Assembly (NCBI GenBank): GCA_025093985.1
Contig: JACAAK010000011.1
Location: 1,798,001 to 1,862,000, forward strand
From: Calvatia gigantea
Taxonomy: Eukaryota; Basidiomycota; Agaricomycetes; Agaricales; Lycoperdaceae
Direction: 5' to 3'
Length of the DNA stretch: 64,000 nucleotides
Under the pieces are notes generated by a model. That model did no database searches, was not told the DNA's origin, and was given only the letters and a program-made list of their open reading frames with translations. This document shows positions 32,957 to 43,405 of this stretch, piece after piece (within the stretch, counting starts at the first letter, position 1; every line of letters starts with the position of its first letter). The translations under genes and the position numbers were made by a program.

Positions 32957-35449
32957 ATTGTTTGAAGAAATGTTAAGTTTGCACAGGGGGGAAGTAAGGA
33001 ATGATCAATGATTGCTGGGCCTCATTACAACCGTTCGGGCTACTTAAGCTGGAAGCTGAACGCTCATGACAGAGCATCAACAAGAGCATCAGTTATATCA
33101 CCAGGTAAACTATGATCCAGAGAGCTGATTTGGCTGGACTCTGACCTAGATCGGACGGTGACCTCGGAAGGATCGTAAGGTCGTTTCAGAATGTTTGTCC
33201 CATGTGGTGAGACAGAAATAACCATTTACATTGGATTTCGGAGGGTTTCTCGGTAATTGCGGCCCAACCCAAAGCAAGGAGTACTTTCCTAAGGACACGA
33301 AGACAGGCGCCTTCCGTTCAGCCATTATCATTTGTGTGTTTTCAGTAGGACTGCACCCTACCCAATGTCTATGGTCGATGTTCCACTTTGCGATCATTTC
33401 CCTCGCTTGGGTCCCACAGAAAATATAAAGAACAGATGTGTCCACGCAGACAAGAATACGTTGACGGCTTCTGTTGAGAATGAACTTAACGTGGCATCAA
33501 TGATCGTGGGGACCTGCTGAAATGAATCGCGATTGCGTTTGCTTTCCAGGAATACATGAGAATCTTCACTGATAAAAATCGACTCTGTGAATGAAGAAAG
33601 AGATTTTCTCAAGTGAGGGGCACAGTTTTCTACGAAACGTGAACGATTTATATATGTACTAAGAGGATCGACACTTAAGAGCGTCGAGAACCTACCAAAG
33701 GCAAGTGAAATAAAGAAAACAGAAAGATGTAAAAAACAAAAACGAGGAAACAAGATACCTATATTGCCCCAGCTTATAAGGATAAGCCATGAGGATCTCT
33801 TTGCACCCAACAACGCGGTGATGGGTTGGAACACGGCAAGATGAGGTCGGATCTGAGGCTAAGGATTCAGGCTTGCGGCAGCCAGATAGCGATGAATGAA
33901 GCTATAATTAGATTCATCATGTGCGCTTCCATACCGTATACGTCCGAGTAGCGTACCTGAGTGTGGGAGATCTCATCTACTCAAACAATAGTAGGGTATA
34001 AAACACCCAACACCACGCTGCCAAGGATGGATGTGGTGGCCGTCCTGTGTTTGCTTACGCAGATAACCAATGACCGTTTCTTTCCCATACAAGGAATTCC
34101 GATTCCTTGGATATCGCCTCAAAGCAGTGTTTTCACGTCCATGTCAAGATTGTAGAATTATCCGCCGTCAAGGTGCCAAGATCCAATAGGCACTACCAGG
34201 TCTTGTCGTGATTCTTCTTTTGAGGTGAGCCTTGGACTACGGCAACTGCACAGAGCGCTGGCTATAACGTAAATCCTCTGTCGGATTTTGGGCTCCTTCT
34301 GGCAGCCCCTTCAAGGCCGAAACATCACAAATAAGAACGAAGGGAGTGTTATTTGGCGGGCTCCAGGGAGCACGATAAGGAACATGAACATCACGATTCC
34401 CATGCCATGGGTGCATTTCCTCGTTTCATGACATGCGTTCCTACAACCATTGGAGCATCCTGGGCGCGTTTCTGCATTCATACAGGTGGGCAGACATGTT
34501 ATAAGGCTGTCCGCCACCATCACTCTTCAGCAAGACATGTTCGTGTAGTTTCTCAGGACTTCATTGTCCATGTGGGCACTACCCGGTCGAGGGGGTGATT
34601 ACCTAGCTCAATTTTAGCCTCTGCTCTCCACGCCTTGGCAGTAAAAATCCACTTCGACACCCATTTGTTTGAAAGGTAGAGTTCAAAAGCCACAGCATGT
34701 CGGCGAGGGTCTCCCATCACGTCAATACACAGCCTGTAACGGCGGCTCCCTATCACTCAAACCCACTCACCGCTCCGTGCTCCACAAGAGAAAAGGGCTA
34801 TATCCGGCCGCCTTGTCCAACGTAGGGTAGGACAAATATACTTTGGTTACTACCACACAATGGCCGCCTCCCTGCATCACCCAAATCCATGAAAGCCACC
34901 GCGACATACCTCGGAACGTCATCAAAAGCTCTGTATCTCCAGACGCGACGATTTCAGGGGAGAGGATTCCGAAGAGGACGGGTTAACTGATTAATCGCCA
35001 TTCGCACGTCGTCCTAACCCACACCTTTCCTTTCAATTCCCTTCGCTTCTCCATGAATGTTTTGTTTTCCTTCGTCCTTGTGCTCCTATACTCGTGGGCC
35101 AGGATGTGATTAGTCGTCATATCTTCACCGAAGACCAGTTTAACGTTAGCCTACGTCCACTGCGCCTTAGCAAGGGATTTGCTTGCAGCGGTTTAGGAAC
35201 GCAGTTTCATCAATCTCATGACCCAGGGCATGACCAAGTAACCCTGTAAAGCCGAGGGGATGTAGATACCCGGCTTGACATAAAATTTCTTGTTACGAAA
35301 TAATTCATCAACGACGCTGTTCATTGGGAGTTGCTATACAATCTCCCGACCAATGGTTACTTGAGCGTTTTGATGGGATATAAAGTTGTGCTGAGCGCAA
35401 TCTTCTGGGGCCATACTTATCAAGCGGTCAGAGTTCTCCCGATTCCCCT
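32957..35449. other. duplicated spacer, no gene recognised
   Basis: Diverged copy of 27150-29390. No conserved frame; the NACHT P-loop present in the first unit is not recognisable here. Confidence 0.5.
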
Positions 35450-35800
35450 CATTGCTTGATGAAGATCGAGCAGTTCCGGGGCCCTCGGCATCCCTGATAT
35501 GAACATCATTTCTTATGGATGTTGATGCTCACAATTACAGTCCGAACCTCGTGCGAAGTGGTCCAGGAAGGAAATACTTGGACGCACACCTCCCAGCGGT
35601 GGGGTATCTCGATTATTTGCAAGATGTAATAACCGAGTTGAATTACATACAGAGGAGAAAAGGGAAGGATGGGGTAGGATGGTTAATATGTCCACACAAC
35701 GGAGGGACGTTAGTCATCCTCGGTGATGCGATGACTTCGGCCAAGTGTCTGCGAAGGAATTACCGTCAGAAACTGGTCGTGAGTATCATAACAGGCTTTT
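35450..35800 (+). pseudogene. OPRT remnant (unit 3 start)
   Basis: Parallel to the remnant at 29390-29765: the stretch AGTCATCCTCGGTGATGCG with ATGACTTCGG corresponds to the OPRT PRPP motif (VILDDVMTSG), and the preceding 250 bp align with the same OPRT region. Multiple indels and stops. Confidence 0.55.
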
Positions 35801-35869
35801 GTTCACAAAGAGGACAGGATGATGTTAACGGCACGGCGGGAAGCGCCGAACGCCCGTCACGAGGATGAC

Positions 35870-37324
35870 GTGTGGTATCATCAAGACGTCGAACCCTATA
35901 TGTATATTATATCGTAGCGGCGCTCGGAGCGCCGGTCCCCGACTCTGGTTCATGGAATTCACAATTTTACAATGTTACGGAGGCGTTGAGAAACTGGGAT
36001 CCCAAAAATCCGATCAAAATACTGAGCAATACACAAAAGAGGCGTTCACGGGGAAACTGGATCTGACCATGTGGATTGCGAAGACAAAAAACAGTCCAGT
36101 CATGATTTGATTGGATCTTGACACTCAGTCAAAAACCGAGATAACACAATAAGAATTGCCGCTTTTTTAGAACGTGGTCTAGGAATACATACAAAGTGAT
36201 CACAACATGATATACACTGCACAGACAACTTGGTGTGACACTCGTCGTATCAATATCATATTAAATCCAAAAAGTGTAATCTTCAGTATGACACACTTTA
36301 CACTGTTTGAAATCAATATGATTTCGACACGACCTATGTCACATCAGTTCGTTGGCGCAGTGTATAAGCTCAGCCGCAGACAATGATCCGAGGCATTCTT
36401 GATACCGGGACTCCGAATAAGATAACCACACAGGGAAGGCTTGAACAATCTCCTGAATACCAGAAGGAAAAATCACAATCGCAGGTGTATCACCAAACCA
36501 ACCACTAACTTGTGTAAGAGCTTTGCAGTACGTGAACATAGAAGACACGAAATCACAAAGAGTAACCAAAAGACATGGCCTCACTCAAACAAGAATGTAT
36601 TGTGACATGAAACCCAGATGCAATGTCAAATCTGGTGCAGCATTGAAGTTTGTAATTTTTGCAAACGGTTTGACATGTTGGACAAGCATGGATATGTCGC
36701 GGAATGGCGCCTTCCATCCACTGCGAAATAGAATGGGCTCATAAAAACTGAGTGATTCATGCCAGGATAATATATTGCACCGTAAAATAACAGATATTGT
36801 AGTGCATCGTGCAGAATATCATGGGGGGACAATGAACCTTATCAAGAAGACGAGAGCAACAACACAACTGTTTAACCACGAACAACTAAGTGTTGCGATG
36901 ATGTTAGCGAGATAAAACTCAGTAAAGCCACTGTAAAAACATACCGGACCTACAATACTTTCCAGCCAAAGTGAGATGGAATGAACGGTGAACAGAAGAT
37001 TGGAGAAAACAGAAAAAGATCGTCTGACTGCAAGCTACATCTCGATTTATTGTACTTATTTGCTCACGGAATGTGGACAGTGGAGTGGTGGGGCTTTCTA
37101 TTTATTTTTATTTTTACCTATTCCCACGGCTACAGGTCGTTTGGCAGAGAGAAGGGGCATTTGGATCGACAGAACCCTCCTCTTTCAGAGTTGGGGGTCG
37201 CCGAGACGTGGAGCCTCGAAGACATGCATAAATAATTGGATAAGGAACTTGCAGCGTTCTAGTGGAGGATGTTCGAATATTTTCGACAAACATGGGTTTG
37301 GGAGGTTTTTCTCAGAGCAGCACA
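35870..37324. other. AT-rich stretch, no gene recognised
   Basis: Low-GC DNA unlike the flanks. A minus-strand frame at 36339-36584 (81 codons, FVSSMFTYCKALTQVSGWFG) is protein-like but unrecognised. The region separates OPRT remnant 3 from flavin reductase copy C and has no counterpart in units 1 and 2, so it may be an insertion. No terminal repeats found. Confidence 0.4.
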
Positions 37325-38509
37325 TCAAGCGGACATACTTGTTCCCTTGTCTTCCTCAACGATGGTTTCTCCGTTCCTCTTCGACTTCCTTGTTCCAGAT
37401 ATAACATCCTCCCCAAACTTTTCCAAAATTTCGTCCTTGGAATTCTCCCACTTGGGAACGAGCATCTGGAATCCATCACCCTGCCTTGCATATGCAATGC
37501 CGCCCAACCTCGATACCGGCATGAGCTTCGAGGCATCGACTGACCCACGCTCGTTCAAGATGTCTCTTCGAATATGGATGTACTTCACTACAGCGAGGAT
37601 AAGTGTGTTGTTCGCCTTGAGCGTCTTGGGTTGAACGATATCGATGGTTTGTAGAAGCTAGGATACGATGTTATTATCACGATGGCTCAAGAGATCTCAC
37701 TACGAACCTCGCACTCCATTGAAAAAGCACTTTCTTTAACTCGAGGTGCTTTGACGTGCGTCTGGTTGGCAGGTATATGATGAGTGAGGCGGCGATTTAA
37801 GTGGCCATTGAAAACTTACGCTTGGTTCTTTCGTCAGCCCGCTTAATGGCCATTCGTTAATCTCGGGAGGGGCGTCGATCGAACAAATGTTTGCATTATG
37901 GACCCATGGTTCGCTAACTATGTTGACAGTAAAACCCCTGGTCGCACGTATGTTGCTAACAGTGTCCTTGACCCTTGTTTCACGGTTTGAACAGGAGATC
38001 GAAATCGTTGGGGGGTCAGCAGAGACCTGTTAATTTCATTCAGTCGCTGACAATTAAAAACCCCAAGTTTTTGAAATTGTTTACCTGGTTGAACCAACTT
38101 GCGGAACGAGTTAGTATTTCATATATATAGCTCGGTCACGTTCTGACGCACCTAAATAATCCTAAATTCTCAACCCCATCTTCAGAAATTGACGACACGA
38201 ATGCGATCGGCCGAGGAATGATTCCGCTGACCATGATCCTGTACAAGGTCGGGCGACTGCATCAAATGATTACTAGTGTTCAAGGAAGAGTTGCGGATCA
38301 GCAAGAACACACTCTGACTGGGACGTGTCTATTGATTGCCAGCCGCTCTCCAGTCCCTTCATCCATTCCATTCCTTCCAGAGATGTATCAGCTTTCTGAC
38401 CCATCTTCCAGTTAGGGTTAGGAGGTTCTGTAATTTTATACTTGACGGCGTGCGCATAGGAAGGATAGGATTGAGAAGGGTATGATTGAGACTGAGAGCC
38501 GGACGGCAT
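37325..38509 (-). CDS. flavin reductase-like domain protein, copy C
   Basis: Most diverged of the three paralogs. Met 38509: MPSGSQSQSYPSQSYPSYAH (a duplicated QSYPS), KITEPPNPNWKMGQKADTSL, WMKGLESGWQSIDTS, then the core with IPRPIAFVSS, a GT-AG intron after FNQ, ESAFSMECE, LLQTIDIVQPKTLKANNTLI, KYIHIRRDILNERGSVDASK, LMPVSRLGGIAYARQGDGFQ and stop at 37325. C-terminal tail is rich in Lys/Glu like the others. Exon positions agree with copies A and B, and no lesion was seen in the parts checked. Confidence 0.8.
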
Positions 38510-38777
38510 ATTTTTCCAGCGACGGTCGGTATGAGGGAATGAAAAGAGAGAAGGAACGCTAACGACTGGCTTTCTACCCTGGTCATTTCAGCCCCGCACC
38601 GTTGCCCGATGTCAATCGGATATAAATCGCCTTGGCCTTGCGGAAAAATGAAACTTATGGAAGCCCACTTGGTAGGTATTGGTCGGAATTGCGCCACGCA
38701 CCACATGCCGAAACGTAACATAGAAGGTATTGACAAGGGAAGCACGTGTTTAAAACAAGCTTGGAATTGATAACCTT

Positions 38778-39817
38778 TTAACTGGAACCAAGTCTATGTC
38801 CTGAACCCCAACGATGTTCCGGTGTTGACGCAGTAGCCACTCTTCTCGGTGGTACGACATGTACACCAGCAGCAGCGAAACCGGTACCAGCAGCTCCGGT
38901 CCCCGGCGGCGGTGGGGGTCTATTATTCCCATCAAGCCGGCGCCTCAACCACACTGGAGCCCTTCCTTGTTCAACCAAAGGCCCAGCCGCCCCAATTGTC
39001 GTTCCCCAGATAGCCCAGAGCCAAATGTGTCCTGCGACTGCCCCAGCAATCGCCGTTGCGGCTGCATGCGGCCCGCCCATGAGAAGATCCAAGCCGATGA
39101 GGGCATAAGGAAAGTATTTAACAGGTATGGTGACTAGACCCATTATGGAGGTTTGGGTTCCCTCAGGCGCAAGGTTGGACGACAAGTAGACAAGTGAGAT
39201 GAGGAATGGTCGAGTAAATACCACGGCATTCAGTGGAAGCGTTAATCCCTATGTCAACGGAACCAATCAGTTACAACGGAAGCAGAAGTGGATACAACGG
39301 AGAGGAGTCTCACGATGATTGAAAGAGCATTGAATAGAAGCTGCCAGGCAAAGTCAGCTGAGCGCCCTGCATATGGACCAGCTGAACGTCCTGCATGCGA
39401 GCCAGACTCAAGCTGGTCTGCGGTTCGACTAAAAGAAATTAGCATTGAGACAAAACAATTGTCACTGTAACTTACTAAAGCATTACAAGGTCAAAAAGGT
39501 AGCTGATATCCCGGGCTTTGATTTTACCGTCATTCTTAAGCTCTGTCACACAGTGAGTCGTTGAGCACCACTCACTCCCAAGGAAGAAACTGGTGTACAG
39601 TCGCCATATCTAACAAATTCAATCAGCGGCTTGGAAAAAGACAAAGTTCAATGCATGCACGCACCTCCAATCTCCGAAAAACAAGTGCCTTTATCAACAC
39701 AAGCTTGTAGGGAGAGACTATGCTCATGAGAAACGGGACTGTTACTGCCAGCGACGAAGCCGTCAGGAACCGGGTTACCGGTGGAATTTTGCGGAGCTCT
39801 GCAAAGAATTGGTCCAT
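38778..39817 (-). CDS. Derlin (Der1-like), ER-associated degradation
   Basis: Derlins are rhomboid-fold ER membrane proteins that help extract misfolded proteins. From Met 39817: MDQFFAELRKIPPVTRFLTA, PYKLVLIKALVFRRLEIWRL, YTSFFLG, ISYLFDLVMLYRTADQLESG, DFAWQLLFNALSIIV, RPFLISLVYLSSNLAPEGTQ, PVKYFPYALIGLDLLMGGP and a C-terminal Pro/Gly-rich tail ending GSGHRLGSS. This matches fungal Derlin in order and length (about 250 residues), including the WR motif and the GxxxG-type segment. Small introns, no lesion. An internal near-repeat AGRSAGPYAGRSA lies in the lumenal loop, where relatives are variable. Confidence 0.92.
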
Positions 39818-40645
39818 TACGAAGAGAAGAGGTAGAAAGACTGTTTAGCTGTGGTGCATGCACGTTTGAAGTTTTGAACAGGGAAAGTGCATGGCACCAC
39901 GAAGGAATGTAGGATCATTGACGTGGTCGCAGTGATCACGTGTTCTCTTTCGCTGCCGAGCACTTTTTGAGGAACCAACATCTCTGACTATTAATCGACA
40001 TCGCTGCCAGAATTAAATTTAGTTTTCGACCGTGCTCAGGGATATGAGAATGGATTGGGCCTTAGGCCGTCTGCCTCGAAAGGAAGGCCATTCCAGGGAT
40101 TCCGGCGGGATAAAATATGGGTGGAGAAGAACATCCGACCCCTACATGTCCAACTCAAGTGTATCTAATTGACGATATAGATCGACTCGCTTACATGCAG
40201 ATGGTCCCTTTTAACCTGAAGGAAAAGTGGTGTGTAGCACAGGGTCATATTGGGGCAGCAGGGTTCTCCCGGATGCTCATAAACAACATTGAGGCCCAAG
40301 CTAAGGGCGCTGCCGAGTGACAGCTTGAACTGGTGATTATTATTATAACATCCAATCGCAGTTGTTCACAAGCATTGGGTTAGATCCTAGGCCCAAGATT
40401 ACCGGCCCCACGGACAGTGGCGTGGTGAATACCTCAACCAAAACATTTTTGGCGCTTTAAACCTCTCGCCCAAATTCTGGACTACTGTACACTGAGCGTT
40501 TTGTCTGAGGTTCGCCGGCCGACATTCGAAATTGGATTGGAGAGGGCCTTGGAAGGGGCTTGCCGCTTTGCCAAGCAGCCGTGAGAAAGCCTACGCAGCT
40601 TGCCGAACTTCAAATAAATTCCAACATACAACAGTCCTGTTTCCG
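39818..40645. other. no gene recognised
   Basis: Intergenic between Derlin and the Mutator-like element. A 67-codon plus frame at 40117-40320 is unrecognised. Confidence 0.45.
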
Positions 40646-40654
40646 CCGTTCAAC

Positions 40655-41835
40655 CAGACTCCCCTCCAGTCGGTTGGAGGCTTTATGTAAGCGGACGTTG
40701 ATCCGATGTTGTTCCATACTTCGTCAACTGCTAACGCATCCAACCGACTGGCACAACTTGCGTTTGCATATGTTTGCCATTGCCATTACCTATCGTGAGA
40801 TTGTGATAAACAATGCGCCATTCCCGCGCACCATTACTAAATTGGGTGTGACCGCTGTCCTCGTGTCTGTTCTCAAGGTTCGTATTCCATCAGTAGAAGA
40901 ACTTCGCAATGAGGTAAAGGCCCGCTTCGGCTATCACCCTTGTCTTTTTCAGATCAAGGATACCCTCGCCCAGCTCCGAGGCCACGATACTGTTACTTTC
41001 TCAGCAACCGGTTCTGGGAAGACTCTGACCTTCTGGATGCCATTCTTGTTTAACGACGGCGGCATTATCATTATTATCACGGCTCTCAATGTTCTGGGGG
41101 ATCAGAATGTCCACGAGGCCGAAAAGCTTGGCATTAAGGCCATCAATCTGACAGCCGGGAATAGTTCAGATGAGATATTTGAGGTGAGTGGGTCAATCAA
41201 ATATCTAGATGTCAACAAGCACCTCATACATCTTCAGGACATAGCAAATGGGGTGTATTGAGTTATTGTTGTTGGGCCTGGGAAGATTCTCACAGACCCG
41301 CATTTTCTACGGCTCTAGGATAATAAGACTTTTGTATCAAGGTTATTCAATATATCAATTGACGAAGCACATTGTGTCAGCCAGTGGAGATCGATGTTTT
41401 GACCAGAATATGCAGGAACTCAAACGTTTGAGGTGGAAATTACCACCTCATGTACGGTTCCATGCAGTATCAGCAGATTGTATGAGATGTAGTACCTCTG
41501 CTAGAGGAGTGTGGTAGGACATCATAAGATTCTGCTTAGTTTTTTTTCCTGATGTTTGACATTAAATTTCGGCAACCTCATGTCCACCTCGTGTCGGAGC
41601 AGACTTAGGCCGCGATGTCTATTCTCGGAAGGTGCGGTCCACCCTAATTTGGTCATGATACGCAGGAATGGCGCATTATTTGTTCCAACATTCACAATAT
41701 ACTAACACAATGACAAACATATGCAAATGCAAGCTGTGCCAGTCGGTTGGATGCGTTAGCAGTTGACGAAGTATGGAACAACATCGGATCAACGTCCGCT
41801 TACATAAAGCCTCCAACCGACTGGAGAGGAGTCTG
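40655..41835. mobile_element. Mutator-like element carrying a helicase fragment (Pack-MULE-like)
   Basis: The 1,181-bp element starts CAGACTCCCCTCCAGTCGG and, read from the other end, CAGACTCCTCTCCAGTCGG. It is flanked on both sides by the perfect 9-bp direct repeat CCGTTCAAC (40646-40654 and 41836-41844). Terminal inverted repeats are about 130 bp (40655-40785 against 41705-41835) and nearly identical. Long TIRs plus a 9-bp duplication are the hallmark of Mutator elements. Inside each TIR an 86-bp unit (40666-40751 and 41739-41824) has its own 12-bp palindromic ends CCAGTCGGTTGG. The interior encodes no MURA-type transposase but a broken RecQ-type helicase. Confidence 0.87.
40860..41520 (+). 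pseudogene. RecQ-type DEAH helicase fragment inside the MULE
   Basis: Plus-strand reading gives VEELRNEVKARFGYHPCLFQ, DTLAQLRGHDTVTFSATGSG followed by KTLTFWMPFLF (motif I, ATGSGKT), IIIITALNVLGDQ (motif Ia), then in another frame LFNISIDEAHCVSQW (motif II DEAH plus the RecQ-typical CVSQW), and FHAVSA (motif III region). There is one frame change near 41240, a stop near 41320, and nothing after motif III, so only the first RecA-like lobe is present. The frame is broken, so it is not a working helicase. Confidence 0.8.
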
Positions 41836-41844
41836 CCGTTCAAC

Positions 41845-42544
41845 GTTCATCTGTTTTCCACCTCTCGGTGGTAGCAAAGCTCGGCACCTGGAGTTCTCCG
41901 ATCGTTCAATACTGGCTGTGAAGGCTTGTTGGACCAAGCCCTTTAAGGCCCAAGGGCCGCTCACCGCATTCGCCTTGATTCTGCTGACGCCAAACGTCGT
42001 GTCAACTACTTGCCGACGATCCGCCCCCAGAAGTTCCTTCTCGTTGAAAATCACTGCGACATGCGTTAATCCCTGCAGATCTCGGGGACATTTCCCGACG
42101 CCGCCCACGCCACGATCCCGTTTGGTTAGTGTGTCCTGACTCAGTATGTCCATCCTTCATTTAACCTATCGGACTTCGGACCCCGTTGGGGTGCCCTTGA
42201 TGAGCGTTACACATGTTGATGAGATGCCTTTGGCATCCATGTGCTCGTAGCTTCTCTCTAATGTTCAGGTATACTACTCCCGGAGTAAGGAACCGCTCAA
42301 AGGAGAGAGCTAAGAACGGAAAGCTGAGGCAAGCACTGCGGTTTCCTTTTTATAATCCTCAGTTCACCTTCTAAACTTTCTGTGCTCACCCTGTTCCTAC
42401 ACGTAGGTGTTACTTTTCTTGTCAAACCCGTGACATTAGTGCGACGTTGAAACGAAAGCAACAAGGTCGGGATAAGGTCGAAGCAACTCCGAACTGGCCA
42501 GATAACAACAGCACAGGGTGCTGAAGGACCCTTTTCCACCCATA
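41845..42544. other. no gene recognised
   Basis: Spacer between two mobile elements. A 130-codon plus frame starting inside the MULE (41747-42139) shows no motif. Confidence 0.4.
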
Positions 42545-42991
42545 CAGTCGACTCTGTCATAACCCATAGCTGTTATAACCCATAGGATTTTCTGGGAACA
42601 AAGTTAGTTCGCAGGGATTTTTGGCCCAAAACCCATAGCTTTGTGAAACCCGTAACCCATAAGTAGCTTGACTGGGGTGAAAACTGTAGCGCCTTTACTT
42701 AGTTAGGCAATTACAAGGTCCTCTGAAGCCACATTATTATGTCAACCACTTACGCCCACTGTGCATTACATAGTTGTGCGGGGCAATGGGTTTTCAACTC
42801 ATCAGGTCAAGAAAACAAATGCAGGAGCCAAGGTGTCAAGAACCTGAGCCACTGTCCCAAAAAAAAAATTATTATTTATTGAATATTAATATTTTTGTTC
42901 ATTTTTTTTGTGAGTTATGTGACATCCTCCCAATCCATACTCTGTCGTAACCCATAGAACAAAGTGCTATGGGTTATGGCAGAGTTGACTG
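42545..42991. mobile_element. pogo/Tc1-mariner-type non-autonomous element (447 bp)
   Basis: Ends CAGTCGACTCTGTCATAACC (left) and, on the other strand, CAGTCAACTCTGCCATAACC (right); the 26-bp TIRs differ at two positions. Both ends abut TA (42543-42544 and 42992-42993), the target duplication of Tc1/mariner elements, and the CAGT start is typical of the pogo branch. AACCCATAG recurs several times near the ends. No coding capacity; A- and T-runs fill the right half. Confidence 0.85.
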
Positions 42992-43007
42992 TATCTTCAA
43001 GCTTGTA

Positions 43008-43276
43008 ACACCTGAAACCAATCAGGATCGGTAGTCGTTGCAGGTGGTACCAAAGTTTCTATTCAAGATTCCAAATCGTGAAACAAACCGACAGGCCGGA
43101 CATATTTGTCACAGAAATAGGGTCGTTACAACAATCGGAGCACCTCACAGGTTTGAAGCTACAATTTAAAAACAATAAAATATGTCTGGCATACAGACTT
43201 ATATCATGATTTAAAACCCTAAATAAAACTTTGGTACCCTCTGAACCGGGAACAAATTCTGATTGGTCTCAGGTGT
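43008..43276. repeat. fold-back repeat, possible small DNA transposon
   Basis: Imperfect inverted arms of about 55 bp: ACACCTGAAACCAATCAGGA on the left and, from the other strand, ACACCTGAGACCAATCAGAA on the right. The inner part GGTACCAAAGTTT is shared exactly. It lies 16 bp from the pogo-type element. No clear target duplication was found, so the element class is open. Confidence 0.6.
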
Positions 43277-43405
43277 AATATCCACTGAATAGCATTGAAG
43301 AAGGTATCAACCTGGCCCTGAATTCCTGCATACCTAATTATTAAGTTCCACAATGGCTTAGTTCCAAAGGAGGGATGCAATACAAGCGAGAATGAGAATG
43401 TCAAA

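Larger units (their letters stand above)
24447..38509. repeat. tandem segmental duplication of a TOK1-OPRT-flavin reductase block
   Basis: The order TOK1(5' part, -), OPRT(+), flavin reductase(-), spacer is repeated with about 5.8-6.0 kb offset. 24447-24640 matches 29783-29975, the OPRT exon matches 31290-31690, 25975-27147 matches 31789-32956, and the spacers 27300-29600 match 33100-35640. A third, shorter unit begins with OPRT-like sequence at 35450 and ends with flavin reductase copy C (37325-38509). Flavin reductase genes stay open while OPRT and TOK1 copies are riddled with stops and indels. Boundaries are estimates from visible similarity. Confidence 0.75.

Noticed and set aside
41747..42139. 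130-codon frame crossing the right MULE TIR
   Set aside because: It starts within the TIR and crosses the element border, so it cannot be an old gene; no motif.
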